Below, piece by piece: positions 63,504 to 64,000 of a stretch of 64,000 nucleotides of DNA (its first letter is position 1; every line of letters starts with the position of its first letter). Both the position numbers and the translations under genes were made by a program. The DNA lies in the NCBI RefSeq assembly GCF_003710905.1, contig NZ_RHHV01000012.1:372001-436000 (forward strand), in the 5' to 3' direction. The notes beneath the pieces are model-generated. The model worked only from the letters and a program-made list of their open reading frames with translations. It did no database searches and was not told where the DNA came from. This stretch comes from Brevibacillus parabrevis. GTDB taxonomy: Bacteria; Bacillota; Bacilli; Brevibacillales; Brevibacillaceae.

Positions 63504-64000
63504 ATGGCCGAGGTTCTCTCACAAAGTGAGATTGATGCGTTGTTGGCCGCTCTATCATCTGGCGAGATGGATGCCAACGAGCTGAAAAAAGAAGAGACTG
63601 AGCGCAAAGTCAAAGTGTATGATTTTAAACGCGCGTTGCGGTTCTCCAAAGATCAGATCCGTGGCTTGACGCGAATCCACGAGAACTATGCGAGGCTGTT
63701 GACTACTTATTTTTCAGCTCAGCTCCGTACCTTCGTGCAAATTACGGTTGCCTCCGTCGATCAATTGCCGTATGACGAATTTATCCGCTCCATTCCCAAG
63801 ATGACCATCTTGAACATCTTCGAAGCTCCACCTTTGGAAGGACGAATGGTCTTGGAAGTCAATCCAAACATCGCCTATACCATGCTGGATCGGCTTCTTG
63901 GTGGCCAGGGTGCAATCCCGGAAAAAATGGGTGCACTTACGGAAATTGAAACAACGGTGATGGAGCGAGTATTCGGCAAAGCGCTGGATACTTTCCACGA
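63504..64000 (+). CDS. fliM: Flagellar motor switch protein FliM, 5' part
   Basis: The first 165 residues are visible; the gene runs off the window. The N-terminal LSQSEIDALLAAL is the CheY-P-binding peptide, followed by YDFKRALRFSKDQIRG and the LDRLLGGQG region of the FliM middle domain. Rotor C-ring component. AAGGAGGTGA precedes the ATG. Confidence 0.94.
   Translation, partial: MAEVLSQSEIDALLAALSSGEMDANELKKEETERKVKVYDFKRALRFSKDQIRGLTRIHENYARLLTTYFSAQLRTFVQITVASVDQLPYDEFIRSIPKMTILNIFEAPPLEGRMVLEVNPNIAYTMLDRLLGGQGAIPEKMGALTEIETTVMERVFGKALDTFH

Overview
The window is a low-to-mid GC Firmicute chromosome segment. Its gene order (rsmD-coaD-ylbJ-ylbK-ylbL-yceD-rpmF; fapR-plsX-fab-rnc-smc-ftsY-ylxM-ffh-rpsP-khpA-ylqD-rimM-trmD-rplS-rbgA-rnhB; sucCD-dprA-topA-trmFO-xerC-hslVU-codY-flgB...) is the conserved order of endospore-forming Bacillales. 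A Brevibacillus-like member of the Paenibacillaceae fits best (inference from gene order and protein style, not from a database search). Two genes lie on the minus strand: ylbJ and a small chagasin-like inhibitor. Everything else reads left to right.

Layout. 0-5 kb: the end of an rRNA methyltransferase gene, coenzyme A synthesis (coaD), ylbJ (sporulation membrane protein), a patatin-like protein, a PDZ/Lon-type membrane protease, yceD and rpmF. 5-8.7 kb: a lone DeoR-type regulator and a three-gene ABC-2 exporter. 8.7-15.6 kb: a fatty acid synthesis operon under FapR, with a recognisable FapR operator over the promoter; unlike B. subtilis it carries fabH and fabF in the same operon, then rnc. 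15.8-27.8 kb: chromosome condensation (smc), the SRP pathway (ftsY, ylxM, ffh), ribosome and tRNA functions (rpsP, khpA, rimM, trmD, rplS, rbgA), signal peptidase and RNase HII. 27.8-30.4 kb: a FliK-like and a FlhB-C-terminus-like gene pair (ylqG/ylqH type) and yraN.

30.4-41.6 kb is an accessory block lying between yraN and sucC, where B. subtilis has almost nothing. It holds a secreted protein made of five BIG2 repeats, a nucleotidyltransferase, a 63-residue protein, an array of degenerate 73-79 bp repeats, comM, two hexanucleotide G/C-skewed tracts (one a perfect telomere-like CCCTAA x4), a chagasin-like cysteine-protease inhibitor without a signal peptide, an EAL / unknown / CBS-GGDEF operon for cyclic-di-GMP, YbjQ, an SCP2 protein, an AlbA_2/Schlafen-type protein and a lipoprotein.

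41.6-52.4 kb: succinyl-CoA synthetase, dprA, topA, trmFO, xerC, hslVU and codY. 52.7-64 kb: the start of the fla/che operon (flgB to fliM, cut by the window edge). The hook-cap gene flgD is absent from its usual place between fliK and flgE. No rRNA, tRNA, insertion sequence, prophage or CRISPR array was seen. The most unusual signals are the telomere-like/G-rich tracts, the degenerate tandem array upstream of comM, the intracellular chagasin homologue, the missing flgD, and a fapR gene whose best-spaced start codon is ATC.
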